64,000 nt of DNA from Lysinibacter cavernae (GCF_011758565.1 NZ_JAAMOX010000001.1:1403838-1467837), one strand, 5' to 3'. Numbered from the stretch's first letter, positions 28,152 to 37,692 are shown. The notes: a model not told the origin generated them from the letters alone. Translations and numbers: made by a program.

Positions 28152-28943
28152 ATGCCAGCCTTTGCCGATGACCGTTCGGACGAAATCACCGCAGCGCTTG
28201 GGGCGCTCCCCTCCGGTTCGCCCGTCTCGGAAGTCGCCCGCCGCCTGCTGGATCTCTTCACCGGCGGCTCGATAGCTGCCGGCCGGAGGCTTCCTCCTGA
28301 GCGCCAACTTGCTACCACGCTTGGCGTTGGCCGTTCCGCCGTGCGTGAGGCACTCGCAGCCCTCGAAATCCTCGGGATCGTTGACGTGCGCCCAGGGTCA
28401 GGCACCTATCTGCGCGGCACCGCAAGCGACCTCCTCCCCCAGACCCTCAGCTGGGGCATGCTCATCGGCGAGCACAACACGGCAGAGCTGCTTGAACTGC
28501 GTTCAGGGCTCGAAATCTATGTAGCCAGGCTGGCCGCTTCCCGCGCGGGCGACGCCGAAATACACAAGATCGAAAAGACGCTCAGCCGGATGCGGGCGTC
28601 GACTCACGACCTGACCGCATTCGCAAAAGCAGACCTCGATTTCCATAACGCACTCTCACAGGCGGCCGGCAACGGGATGCTCGTTGACCTGCTCCAGGTC
28701 GCACGGTCGCTCCTGCGCGTTTACAACGACCGGGCTGTCCATGATACTGACGCCGCCGAGATCGCGACCGCAGAGCACGAGGCCGTCCTCTCGGCGATCG
28801 CATCGGGCGACGCGGATGCCGCGGCCTCCGCAATGGCGCTGCATATGGCAACTGCCACCGCAAGGGTTACGGCGGCTGCGGCCACGGCGACCGCGACCTC
28901 AGCCCCGGCCTCCGATTCCTCGAACCAGCACGACCCAGAGTAG
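28152..28943 (+). CDS. GntR-family regulator, FCD (FadR) subfamily
   Basis: From ATG 28152 it has 263 residues. The winged helix includes L-P-P-E-R-Q-L-A-T-T-L-G-V-G-R-S-A-V-R-E-A-L, followed by an FCD all-helical ligand domain with L-E-L-R-S-G-L-E and D-L-D-F-H-N-A-L (metal ligands). The tail is Ala/Thr-rich. It is divergent from the apionate operon with its presumed operator between, so it is most likely the substrate-responsive repressor. TATGCT lies six bases before the ATG, so the start is probably leaderless; an earlier ATG at 28101 overlaps the operator region. Confidence 0.87.
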   Translation: MPAFADDRSDEITAALGALPSGSPVSEVARRLLDLFTGGSIAAGRRLPPERQLATTLGVGRSAVREALAALEILGIVDVRPGSGTYLRGTASDLLPQTLSWGMLIGEHNTAELLELRSGLEIYVARLAASRAGDAEIHKIEKTLSRMRASTHDLTAFAKADLDFHNALSQAAGNGMLVDLLQVARSLLRVYNDRAVHDTDAAEIATAEHEAVLSAIASGDADAAASAMALHMATATARVTAAAATATATSAPASDSSNQHDPE

Positions 28944-28946
28944 TCA

Positions 28947-29004
28947 CAGATTAGTCGCAGATACACCCAAAACGCTCGCTATGAGTGGATTTGCGACCAA
29001 TCTG
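28947..29004. repeat. 58-bp palindromic element, copy C
   Basis: The left arm CAGATTAGTCGCAGAT and right arm ending TTGCGACCAATCTG have about four arm mismatches. It starts 4 bases after the FCD regulator stop codon and is the same length as the two copies near 10.1-10.3 kb. Confidence 0.83.
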
Positions 29005-29100
29005 CGCCGGCTTCGACCTGTAGGGCGAGCGTGGGGCGAGGTACGGGGACCGTCAGGGGCGAGGTACGGGAAACCTCAGAGCAAGATCAGGGCGCGGGCG

Positions 29101-30429
29101 CTAGGCGCTCGCGTCCATCATCTCGAGGCGTGAGAGCACGTGGGCGCGCTTCGGCGAGCGCGCTGGCAGCAAGCGAAGGCAGGTCTCCCAGGCCTGACGG
29201 TCATCCGCGCCAACCGGAGTTTGCACGTATGCCATCAGCACGTCAATAGAGGCGTCGGTCAGGAGTGCCTCGCGGAGCGTCTGAGAAACCTCAGCCCGGA
29301 TATCGGCGATGCCAGGGGCCTCGGATTCTGGCAGCAGCACTCCTGGATACGCGGCGAGCGCAAGCCGGTGCGCGCCACGACCGAGGGCAGAGAGCACGTC
29401 ACGAACATCAAGGGTGATGGTGCGCGGAAGCCGATACGGCCGGGAAAGCGGGGCGAGGGTTGGATCGATGCCTTTGAGCACCGCGCGCAGCCGCACCATC
29501 TCGGCGCGGAGGGTGAGGGCGCCGTCGTCGCGTCCGTAGAGGAGCTGCGAGAGCCGCTCGGCGGAGAGCCCGCTTTCGTTCCAGGCAAGCAACGTGAGAA
29601 TCTCGGCGTGCCTACGGCTGAGCTCGATGAACTCGGTGCCAACGTAGAGCTCGCCGCGTTCACGCCCGAGCACGTTGAGCCGCGTGATACCGGTGCCCTT
29701 GACGGGTCTGCGGTCGCTTGAACCGCCCTGGCCGCGGCGGGCCTGCGCTCGCACCATGTCGTTTCGGAGGGTCTGGATGCGCAGCTCGGCCTCAACCGCC
29801 GCAACCGTCGCCTCAACCAACTGGAGGGTATGCGGCGCAACAACCTCGTCGCCGCCCGTGATGTCGATGACCCCAAGCAGCGCTTTGGTGACAGGATCGT
29901 GCACGGGAACGGCGGTGCAGCTCCACTGGTGCGCCCAACGATTGAAGTGTTCGGCACCAAGCACCTGGATGCCGTGGTTGAGTTCGATCGCGGTTCCTGG
30001 CGCGCTCATCCCAACCACCGCCTCAGACCAGTCGGCTCCAGCCACGAAGTTCATGCCTTCTGCTTGGCTGCGCAGTTCGTCGTCGCCGTCGATCCAGAGC
30101 AGGCGGCCAGCCGAGTCGCCGACGGCAACGATGAGGCCTGCCTCTTCGGCATCCTCAATCAGGAGCCGCTGAATTACCGGCATGATGCTCTGCAGCGGAT
30201 GCGTGCGGCGGTAGTCTTCGAGCTGATCGCGCTCCCAGATATTGGTAGAAGGAACAAGCTCGGGGTCAAGCGCTGTGCCAAGCGAACGCTGCCACGATTC
30301 CCTGACAACGTCGCGAATGCCATCGGGAAGCGTCTCGCCGGTCACGGCATTTTCGTGCGCGCGGACGAGCAAGCGGCGCCGTTCGCGCGCAGATTCTCCC
30401 CGTCGTAACGCGAGCCAAGGATTGGGCAA
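29101..30429 (-). CDS. GAF-domain transcriptional regulator (AcoR-like N-terminus)
   Basis: A protein of 442 residues with a TTG start (30429) and AGGAGG 8 bases upstream. An N-terminal R-D-V-V-R-E-S-W-Q-R-S segment and GAF domain (about 80-225, G-T-A-I-E-L-N, H-Q-W-S-C-T-A-V-P-V-H-D) are those of AcoR-like proteins, but there is no sigma-54 AAA domain. A C-terminal winged-helix-like region (about 260-360, S-R-R-H-A-E-I-L-T-L-L) replaces it. In actinobacteria such proteins usually sit beside ExaC/DUF779 aldehyde dehydrogenases, so that gene is the likely target. Confidence 0.78.
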   Translation of the reverse strand: MPNPWLALRRGESARERRRLLVRAHENAVTGETLPDGIRDVVRESWQRSLGTALDPELVPSTNIWERDQLEDYRRTHPLQSIMPVIQRLLIEDAEEAGLIVAVGDSAGRLLWIDGDDELRSQAEGMNFVAGADWSEAVVGMSAPGTAIELNHGIQVLGAEHFNRWAHQWSCTAVPVHDPVTKALLGVIDITGGDEVVAPHTLQLVEATVAAVEAELRIQTLRNDMVRAQARRGQGGSSDRRPVKGTGITRLNVLGRERGELYVGTEFIELSRRHAEILTLLAWNESGLSAERLSQLLYGRDDGALTLRAEMVRLRAVLKGIDPTLAPLSRPYRLPRTITLDVRDVLSALGRGAHRLALAAYPGVLLPESEAPGIADIRAEVSQTLREALLTDASIDVLMAYVQTPVGADDRQAWETCLRLLPARSPKRAHVLSRLEMMDASA

Positions 30430-30673
30430 GCTGTACCTCCTACACCGTCTGAGTGCGGGTCCCTGTCAAGTCTAAGCGGTCGGTGCGGGTGTCGCATCCG
30501 CGAGACAGGAATTGAGTAGTCGTATCCCCGTGGCCGAGTGGGCGTGTGCCGACGACTATCCTTAAGGGATGCGCGCGTTGGCTTGTGCCCGCCGCATTCA
30601 CCATCAATCGTCCCCCGTGCGCGGAGTTGCGCCTTGGGGCCATGGCCGCACAAGGCCCCAGGAGGATATCCAG

Positions 30674-31639
30674 ATGAAACGCCGTTCGCTGCTCGCAAGT
30701 ATTGTGGCCATCCCGCTCCTTCTTTCTGGCTGCGCAACCGGTTCGGGATCTTCCGACGCGGCGGGCTCCTCGGCATCCGACGACCTGACCTTCGCCGTTG
30801 TCACGCACGGCACTCCTGGCGACACGTTTTGGGACGTGGTCAAGAGCGGCGCGGAGCAGGCGGGCTCAGACCTCGACGTCACGGTCACGTATCAGGGCGA
30901 CGGCGATCCCGTGAAGCAAAGCTCGCTGATTACAACGGCGGTTGCGGCCAAGGTTGACGGCATCATTGTCTCAATGGCAAACCCGGAGGGCGTGAAGGAT
31001 GCGGTTGAGGATGCCGTCGCCGCAGGCATCCCCGTCGTGACGATCAACTCGGGCCTCGACGAGTCGGCGGCGTACGGAGCGCTGACCCACGTCGGCCAGA
31101 GCGAGTTCATTGCGGGGCAGCGCACCGGCGAGAAGCTCAACGAGGCCGGCGTGAAGAACGCCGTCTGCGTCATCCACGAGGCAGGCAATAGTGGCCTTGA
31201 GGAGCGATGCAAAGGCACAGCTGACACATTCGATGGCAGCCTGAGCAATGTGCAGGTTGATATTGCGAATGTCGCCGACGCGCAAAATACGATCAAGAGC
31301 CAGCTGTTGAGCGACTCGAGCATCGATGCCGTACTGACGCTGAACGCGGCGCTCGCCCCGGCTGCGACGCAGGCCGTCGAGGAGGCGGCCAGTTCGGCGC
31401 AGGTTGCAACCTTCGATGTTTCGGCGGACGTCACGCAGCTCATTCTCGATGGCAAGGTACTGTTTGCCGTTGACCAGCAGCCGTATTCTCAGGGGTACCT
31501 TCCCGTGGTCTTTCTCGCGCTGCAGAGCCGCAACGGCGACACGGTTGGCGGCGGCCAGCCCGTCTATTCCGGGCCAGGCTTTGTCACGGCGGAGAACGCG
31601 GCCAAAGTCGCCGAGTTTGCCAAGAACGGCACGCGTTGA
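30674..31639 (+). CDS. CUT2-type sugar ABC transporter substrate-binding lipoprotein
   Basis: From ATG 30674 it has 321 residues, with AGGAGG 8 bases upstream. The lipoprotein signal ends in L-L-L-S-G-C, and a ribose-binding-type two-lobe domain follows (D-L-T-F-A-V-V-T-H-G, V-D-G-I-I-V-S-M, G-I-P-V-V-T-I-N-S-G). It captures a sugar outside the membrane. The place next to the apionate operon makes D-apiose or a similar pentose a reasonable guess, but the sequence does not fix the ligand. Confidence 0.88.
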   Translation: MKRRSLLASIVAIPLLLSGCATGSGSSDAAGSSASDDLTFAVVTHGTPGDTFWDVVKSGAEQAGSDLDVTVTYQGDGDPVKQSSLITTAVAAKVDGIIVSMANPEGVKDAVEDAVAAGIPVVTINSGLDESAAYGALTHVGQSEFIAGQRTGEKLNEAGVKNAVCVIHEAGNSGLEERCKGTADTFDGSLSNVQVDIANVADAQNTIKSQLLSDSSIDAVLTLNAALAPAATQAVEEAASSAQVATFDVSADVTQLILDGKVLFAVDQQPYSQGYLPVVFLALQSRNGDTVGGGQPVYSGPGFVTAENAAKVAEFAKNGTR

Positions 31640-32673
31640 GTAGCGCAGCCGCCGTGAGGGAGACTCCCCTCGCGTCGAGGCCGCTCGGCGCTCGGCTTAT
31701 TCGCCGACCAGAAGTTGGCGCGCTTGTTGCCGCCGTCGCGATCTTCCTCTTCTTCTCGATCATTACCGATGCCTTCCTCACCCCAGCCGGGGTTGCGACA
31801 TGGCTGTACTCGGCATCGCTCTTTGGCATCATGGCCGTCGCGGTTGCCATGCTCATGATCGGTGGCGAGTTTGACCTCTCCGCTGGAGCGATGACGGGAA
31901 CTACGGCCCTGACCGTAGGTGTACTCACAACGCAGTGGGATGTGAATATCTGGCTTGCGATGCTGCTCGCCCTGATCCTTGCCCTCGGCATCGGCGCCCT
32001 CAACGCGGTGCTCGTTGTGCGCACTGGACTGCCGAGCTTCATCATCACACTCGCAACCTTTTTCATCCTGCAGGGCATTAACCTCGCGGTCACCAAGCTC
32101 GTGACGGGAAGCGTGGCTATCCAGGGAATGTCCGCGGTTTCCGGCTTCGACCAGGGCAAAATGCTGTTCGGTTCCAAGATCTCGCTACTTGGGGTTGACC
32201 TCAAAGTTTCGATTTTCTGGTGGCTGGCGGTCACGGCGGTGGCCACGTGGGTGCTGCTGCGAGCACGGCAAGGAAACTGGATCTTCGCCGTTGGCGGGGC
32301 AGATCGCAGCGCTCGCCAAATGGGCGTCCCCGTGTTTCGAACCAAGCTTGGCCTCTTCATGACAACAGCTGGGGCCGGTTGGCTCGTAGGGATGCTTCAG
32401 CTCTTTGACGTGTCAACCGTGCAGGCTACGAGCGGAATCGGCCAGGAGTTTATCTATATCATCTGCGCAGTTGTTGGCGGCTGCCTGCTCACGGGCGGGT
32501 ACGGCTCCGCCATCGGCGCTGCGCTCGGTGCGCTCATCTACGGCATGACGCTCCAGGGCATCGTCTTTGCCCAGTGGGACAACAACTGGCTCAAGGCGTT
32601 CCTCGGGGTGATGCTGCTTGCAGCGGTACTCGTGAACCTGCTGGTCAGCAAGCGAGTGGGGGTTCGGTCATGA
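31636..32673 (+). CDS. CUT2-type sugar ABC transporter permease
   Basis: A protein of 345 residues with about nine membrane helices and the family segment [10 protein letters not shown]. The TTG at 31636 overlaps the preceding stop as TTGA; a GTG at 31654 is an alternative. It forms the membrane channel of the transporter. Confidence 0.88.
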   Translation: MSSAAAVRETPLASRPLGARLIRRPEVGALVAAVAIFLFFSIITDAFLTPAGVATWLYSASLFGIMAVAVAMLMIGGEFDLSAGAMTGTTALTVGVLTTQWDVNIWLAMLLALILALGIGALNAVLVVRTGLPSFIITLATFFILQGINLAVTKLVTGSVAIQGMSAVSGFDQGKMLFGSKISLLGVDLKVSIFWWLAVTAVATWVLLRARQGNWIFAVGGADRSARQMGVPVFRTKLGLFMTTAGAGWLVGMLQLFDVSTVQATSGIGQEFIYIICAVVGGCLLTGGYGSAIGAALGALIYGMTLQGIVFAQWDNNWLKAFLGVMLLAAVLVNLLVSKRVGVRS

Positions 32674-33485
32674 GCGAAACATCACCGAGGCCAGCTGCGC
32701 ACGATGGCACGATGCCGGGCAGCGCCCCCGATCACATGCCCCCGCTCCTCGAAGTCAGCGAGATCGGAAAACGGTATGGGCATATCGAGGCGCTCCGCGG
32801 GATTTCGGCGACCGTGGATGCTGGTGAGGTTCTCTGTGTCCTCGGCGACAACGGGGCCGGAAAATCATCGCTGATCAAGATCGTTGCGGGTGAGCATCCA
32901 CACACGTCTGGGAGCCTGTTGCTCGACGGTGAACCCGTCACCTTCACCGGCCCGAGGGATGCCATCGCCGCCGGAATCGCGACCGTCTACCAAGACCTCG
33001 CAATGGTGCCGATGATGCCGGTCTGGAGAAACTTCTTCCTCGGCTCTGAACGCACCGTCGGCAGGGGGCCGCTGCGGCGGCTCGATGTGACCGGCATGAA
33101 ACGCATCGCCAACGAACAGCTCGCGAGCATGGGCATCCACCTCCGCGACCTCGATCAGCCGGTTGGCACGCTGTCCGGCGGCGAGCGGCAGTCGGTGGCG
33201 ATCGCGCGAGCCGTGTATGTTGGCGCGCGCGTGCTCATCCTCGACGAGCCAACGGCTGCGCTCGGAGTGACCCAGGCTGCGCGCGTGCTTCAGCGCATTG
33301 CGGCGGCTCGCGACCGCGGTCTTGCCGTCATCTTCATCACGCATAATCCGCAGCACGCGTATCCAGTCGGCACGCGCTTCTTGGTGTTGAGTAGGGGCGA
33401 AAGCCTCGGGCTCTTCACGAGGGAGAACGTGACGCTTCCTGAACTCACGACGCTCATGTCGGGCGGCGAGCTCGAGGCGCTCTAG
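32670..33485 (+). CDS. Sugar ABC transporter ATP-binding protein (single domain)
   Basis: From ATG 32670 (four-base overlap with the permease) it has 271 residues. Walker A is G-D-N-G-A-G-K-S-S, the signature is L-S-G-G-E-R-Q, and Walker B is V-L-I-L-D-E-P-T. It has one nucleotide-binding domain, as in FrcA-like proteins, where many CUT2 systems have two fused. It ends at a strong bidirectional terminator. Confidence 0.92.
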   Translation: MSETSPRPAAHDGTMPGSAPDHMPPLLEVSEIGKRYGHIEALRGISATVDAGEVLCVLGDNGAGKSSLIKIVAGEHPHTSGSLLLDGEPVTFTGPRDAIAAGIATVYQDLAMVPMMPVWRNFFLGSERTVGRGPLRRLDVTGMKRIANEQLASMGIHLRDLDQPVGTLSGGERQSVAIARAVYVGARVLILDEPTAALGVTQAARVLQRIAAARDRGLAVIFITHNPQHAYPVGTRFLVLSRGESLGLFTRENVTLPELTTLMSGGELEAL

Positions 33486-33519
33486 ACCTCACGCGGACGT
33501 ATCTGCTGCCCGCAGAAGT

Positions 33520-33563
33520 GACGCTAGAGTTCCTTCCCATGGCGGGGAAGGAACCCTTGCGTC
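33520..33563. terminator. Bidirectional terminator hairpin
   Basis: Twenty-base arms (left GACGCTAGAGTTCCTTCCCA) match at 17 positions around a 4-base loop, between the ABC operon (+) and dctA (-). Confidence 0.75.
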
Positions 33564-33618
33564 AGATTGTTGGGTCGGGGTGCGGTCAGGGCGGGTTGGG
33601 ACTGGTTGGGGCTGGTGG

Positions 33619-35184
33619 TCAGGGGCGACCGGGGCCGTCCTCTTGGGCGGGCGCGGATGCGGGCGCGGATGCGGGCGCAGGAGCGGGCGCCAGTGCCGCA
33701 CGTTCTGCCTCCGCAAATTCCGCTGCGACCTGCGCGTCGATCAGGCCGAAGTCGGCGAGGTCGGCCGAGAGCCGCTCGGCAGTGTCTGACTCGGGCGCAC
33801 CGGCAGTGTCTGACTCGGGAGCACCCGCGGGGGCGAGGGCATCATCCGGTTCGGGGGCGCCATGGTTGACCGCTGCCATCATGGCCTCATCAAAGGGCGC
33901 ACGACCGGCAAGCACGTCAGACACCTGCTGCTTATTGATCTCTTTTGTCCAGGTGCCAACCAGCACGGTCGCGACCGCGTTACCCGTGAAGTTTGTCAGC
34001 GCGCGGGCTTCCGACATAAAGCGATCAATGCCAACGATAAGGCCAACGCCGTCGACGAGGTCTGGGCGGTGCGATTGGAGGCCACCGGCCAGGGTTGCGA
34101 TCCCGGCGCCCGTCACACCTGCAGCGCCCTTCGATGCGATGATCATAAAGACCAGCAGCGAGATCTGCTCACCAAATTCGAGCGGCTTGCCCATTGCTGT
34201 TGCAACAAACAGCGCGGCCATCGTGAGGTAGATCGCGGTTCCGTCGAGGTTGAACGAGTAGCCGGTTGGAACGGTAACGCCAACAACGGGTTTTGAGACG
34301 CCGAGGTGCTCCATTTTTGCGATCAGGCGGGGAAGGGCAGGCTCGGACGACGATGTCGAGAAGATGAGCAGGTATTCGCGGCCAAGGTATTTCATGAGTT
34401 TGAAGATGCTCACTCGTGCGACCATCCACAGTAGGGAGCCGAGCACAACCACGATAAAGAGGATGCAGGTGATGTAGAACGCAACCATCAGGGTTGCCAT
34501 ACTCACGATGGCTTGGAAGCCGGTCGAACCAACAACGGCCGCGATCGCGCCAAAGGCTCCGACGGGAGCGCACCACATAATCATGGTGAGCAACCGGAAG
34601 ACAAGCGTCTGAATCTGGCCAATGGCGGTCAGGATGGGCTTTCCCGCCGCGCCCATCTTCTGCAGAGCAAATCCGACAAGCAACGCAACAAACAGGGTCT
34701 GCAGGATGTTGCCGGCGGTGAGCGACGAGAGCAACGACGTTGGGATGATGCCCATGATGAACGACGTCGTTCCGCTGTCCGCAGCCGCCGCGGGAGCGTC
34801 GTAGTGCATGTTGCTGAGGTTGAGGCCCTCGCCAGGGTGGATGAGGTTGCCAACGAACAGCCCGATGGCAAGTGCAAACGTCGACATGATGATGAAATAT
34901 CCGAGCGCAAGCCCGCCTACTTTCCCAATGGTTGCCGCTTTGGCGACCGAACCAACACCGAGGGCAATCGTGCAGAAAATCACGGGGGCGATCATCATCT
35001 TGATGAGCGCAACAAAGGCATCACCAAGCGGCTTGAGCTCTTTAGCGAACTCAGGAAGGGTGAGGCCAAGCACGGCTCCCCCAACAACCGCAACGATAAC
35101 CGCGATGTAGAGATAGTGGGATTTGTCGATGCCTTTGCGCTTCTTGACAGCGCCCGCTGGCTGGACGACGGGGGATTTCGCCAT
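33619..35184 (-). CDS. dctA: Dicarboxylate/amino acid:cation symporter (DAACS family)
   Basis: A protein of 521 residues. Eight or more hydrophobic segments are visible, with the re-entrant-loop serine run T-S-S-S-E-P-A-L-P near 295 and the cation/substrate motif N-L-D-G-T-A-I near 325. It takes up C4-dicarboxylates or glutamate with protons or sodium. The ~80-residue C-terminal tail is unusual: two exact-length 24-bp repeats (G-A-P-E-S-D-T-A) and an Ala/Pro repeat. AGGAG precedes the ATG. It is divergent from a two-component system that likely controls it. Confidence 0.9.
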   Translation of the reverse strand: MAKSPVVQPAGAVKKRKGIDKSHYLYIAVIVAVVGGAVLGLTLPEFAKELKPLGDAFVALIKMMIAPVIFCTIALGVGSVAKAATIGKVGGLALGYFIIMSTFALAIGLFVGNLIHPGEGLNLSNMHYDAPAAAADSGTTSFIMGIIPTSLLSSLTAGNILQTLFVALLVGFALQKMGAAGKPILTAIGQIQTLVFRLLTMIMWCAPVGAFGAIAAVVGSTGFQAIVSMATLMVAFYITCILFIVVVLGSLLWMVARVSIFKLMKYLGREYLLIFSTSSSEPALPRLIAKMEHLGVSKPVVGVTVPTGYSFNLDGTAIYLTMAALFVATAMGKPLEFGEQISLLVFMIIASKGAAGVTGAGIATLAGGLQSHRPDLVDGVGLIVGIDRFMSEARALTNFTGNAVATVLVGTWTKEINKQQVSDVLAGRAPFDEAMMAAVNHGAPEPDDALAPAGAPESDTAGAPESDTAERLSADLADFGLIDAQVAAEFAEAERAALAPAPAPASAPASAPAQEDGPGRP

Positions 35185-35311
35185 GACGACTCCTTTGTGT
35201 GAATGGCTGAACGACTTGTGACAGTCTGCGGTAAGTTCGCGCGAGTGTGGTCTTTGCGTTCATACTGTTCATGGCGTTATCCCCCATGCGCCAACGAGTC
35301 GGTGGAAGAAT

Positions 35312-36985
35312 ATGTCAATGCGGCAATGGAGTATAGCGACGCGTTTTTTCGTGGGACAGCTCTGCCTCGTTGCCGTGATGGTTGGTGCACTCACGCTCGC
35401 GCTCTATGTGGATGCTGGCCGCCAGGCCGAACAGAACGCTATGGAACGGATGCGTTCGCTCGCGGCCTCGCTCGCGGTCAACCCGTTTGTCATCGATGCC
35501 GTCCAGTCGCCAAACCCTACTGCGCTCTTGCAGCCGTATGCCGTTGACGTCATGGATTCTGCGCACGCCGATTTTGTCACCATCATGCAAACGGACCGCA
35601 CCCGTTTTACTCACCGGTACCCGTCCGAGATTGGCGGAACATTTGCCGGGTCTATTGACGACGCCCTCGCCGGCCGAACCGTCAATCAGATGCAGGACGG
35701 ACCGCTTGGGCCAACTATTCGCGGCATCGCCCCGATTTACTCGAATGACGGGCGCATCGTCGCCGTTGTCTCCACTGGCGTTACGGTCGAAAACAACAAT
35801 TCGCAACTGCTCGAGCGCCTCCCCCTCATCATCGCGATTGCCGCAACCCTGCTCGCCGGCGGGGCCATCGTCGCTGTCGGGCTGCGGCGCTACCTGCAGC
35901 GGGTGACGTTTGGGCGTGGCCCAGAGGAGATCGGACAGATGTACGCGTTCTACGACGCGGTGCTGCACTCGATTGACGACGGGATGCTCTTGCTCAGCCC
36001 CGGTGGCGAGTTGGTGCTGCACAACGATCGCGCGGCCGAGCTGCTCGGCCTGACACTCCGTGAGGGCGTCAGCGCCGAACATAGCGCGGCAACTGGCCAG
36101 CTTCCCTCCGAACTCGTGAGCCTCCTCGCGAGCGGAAAAACCGTCGAGAACGAGGTGGTGCTGGTTGGCGACCGGGTACTTCTCGTGAGCCAACGCGCTG
36201 CAAGAACCGGCGGGAAGGCCGGCTCCTCGCTCGGCACCCTTGTCATCCTCCGCGACCGCACCGACCTCCGAAAACTCAGTTCGGAGCTCGACACGGTGCA
36301 CACCATGGCGGATGCCCTTCGCTCGCAGACCCACGAGCACGCAAACCGCTTGCACACGATGGTGACCCTCGTTGAGCTTGGCAAGGGAGACGAGGCCGTT
36401 CGCTTCGCAACCGACGACCTGGCACAGGGTCAGCGCCTCACCGATAGGGTCATGGAATCGGTGGACGAGCCGGTGCTCTCTGCGCTTCTTGTTGGCAAAA
36501 CGGCCCAGGCGGATGAGCGTGGCATCGAGCTCAGCATCGTCACGGAGGGTCGCATTCCTTCTGGCCTCATCGATGTGCACGATGCGGTCACAATCCTCGG
36601 CAATCTCATCGATAACGCGCTGGATGCTGTGGCCGAGCAGGCTTCCCCCGATGACCGCTGGGTTGAGATCGAACTCATCGCGTCAGCAACAGAGCTGGTT
36701 CTGACGGTCATCGACGGCGGCCCTGGCCTGAGGGGGGTCTCGCCAGACGACATCCTTCGCCGCGGGTACACGAGTAAACCCGGCAACGGCTTTGGCAGGG
36801 GCGTTGGCCTCGCACTCGTCACGCAGGCAGTGCGGCGTTCTCGCGGTACGTTGAGCGTTCAGGATCGAGCCACGGCTTCGGAGGGTGCACGGTTCACCGT
36901 TGTGTTGCCTATCACCTCTGATGCCAACCTCAACGGCAACACTGCCCCGGTCACGCCGACCCCCGACCGAAAGGCACCGCAATGA
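35312..36985 (+). CDS. DcuS/CitA-type sensor histidine kinase
   Basis: A protein of 557 residues with TM1 at about 12-32, an extracytoplasmic PAS-like (CitA) domain at 33-168 and TM2 at about 170-192. A cytoplasmic PAS follows (205-320), then a dimerisation helix with H-E-H-A-N-R-L (His341) and an ATPase domain with N-L-I-D-N-A-L-D-A-V. The family senses C4-dicarboxylates or citrate. It is divergent from dctA, its likely target, and overlaps the response regulator by four bases. Confidence 0.9.
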   Translation: MSMRQWSIATRFFVGQLCLVAVMVGALTLALYVDAGRQAEQNAMERMRSLAASLAVNPFVIDAVQSPNPTALLQPYAVDVMDSAHADFVTIMQTDRTRFTHRYPSEIGGTFAGSIDDALAGRTVNQMQDGPLGPTIRGIAPIYSNDGRIVAVVSTGVTVENNNSQLLERLPLIIAIAATLLAGGAIVAVGLRRYLQRVTFGRGPEEIGQMYAFYDAVLHSIDDGMLLLSPGGELVLHNDRAAELLGLTLREGVSAEHSAATGQLPSELVSLLASGKTVENEVVLVGDRVLLVSQRAARTGGKAGSSLGTLVILRDRTDLRKLSSELDTVHTMADALRSQTHEHANRLHTMVTLVELGKGDEAVRFATDDLAQGQRLTDRVMESVDEPVLSALLVGKTAQADERGIELSIVTEGRIPSGLIDVHDAVTILGNLIDNALDAVAEQASPDDRWVEIELIASATELVLTVIDGGPGLRGVSPDDILRRGYTSKPGNGFGRGVGLALVTQAVRRSRGTLSVQDRATASEGARFTVVLPITSDANLNGNTAPVTPTPDRKAPQ

Positions 36986-37692
36986 CGCAGCTGCTCCGAG
37001 TCCTGATTGTTGAGGATGAACCAACAACGGCCGAGGCACACGCCGCATATGTCACACGGGTTCCTGGCTTTACGGTTGTTGGCGTTGCACACTCGGGGTT
37101 AGAGGCGCTTGGGATGCTGTCGCCGGCTGCATCCCTCGGGGTGGACGTTGTGCTGCTCGATATGAATCTTCCCGATATGAGCGGAATCGAGGTGGCCAGG
37201 CGCATTCGGGCCGCATCGCTGCGGGTCGATATCATCGCGGTGACCGCCGTTCGTGAGCTTGAAACGGTGCGAGCCTCGATCTCGTTTGGGGTGATGCAGT
37301 ATATTCTCAAACCCTTTTCGTTTGCAGCGTTTGCCGAAAAGCTCGCTCGCTATCGGCAGTTTGCCGCGGAGCTGACCGGAGAGCTTTCGGCAGTTGGCAC
37401 CCAGCAGGAGATTGTGCAGGGCGATATCGACGCCGCCCTTTCTGCGCTGCGGACGAGCGGAAATAATCCGTTGCCAAAGGGTCTCTCGCCAGAGACCCTG
37501 AGCTCGATTGTTGGCTATCTTCGTTCGACCGATGCGGCGGTTTCTGCTGGCGAGCTGACCGAGGCGGTCGCCGTTTCACGGATCACGGCCCGCCGTTATC
37601 TTGAGTATCTGACGAGCACGAGACAGGTCTCCCGTGAGCCGCGTTATGGAACGCCAGGCCGTCCAGAGCTTGAGTACCGCTGGGAAGATTAA
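36982..37692 (+). CDS. DcuR/CitB-type response regulator
   Basis: A protein of 236 residues. The receiver has phosphoacceptor Asp60 in V-L-L-D-M-N-L-P and the conserved lysine in Y-I-L-K-P-F. The C-terminal helix-turn-helix has the CitB-family form (A-V-S-R-I-T-A-R-R-Y-L-E-Y-L). Together with the kinase it should regulate dctA. Confidence 0.92.
   Translation: MTQLLRVLIVEDEPTTAEAHAAYVTRVPGFTVVGVAHSGLEALGMLSPAASLGVDVVLLDMNLPDMSGIEVARRIRAASLRVDIIAVTAVRELETVRASISFGVMQYILKPFSFAAFAEKLARYRQFAAELTGELSAVGTQQEIVQGDIDAALSALRTSGNNPLPKGLSPETLSSIVGYLRSTDAAVSAGELTEAVAVSRITARRYLEYLTSTRQVSREPRYGTPGRPELEYRWED

Noticed and set aside
35315-36580. A 421-codon minus-strand frame opposite the sensor kinase
   Set aside because: The plus strand encodes all kinase motifs; the antisense protein has none.
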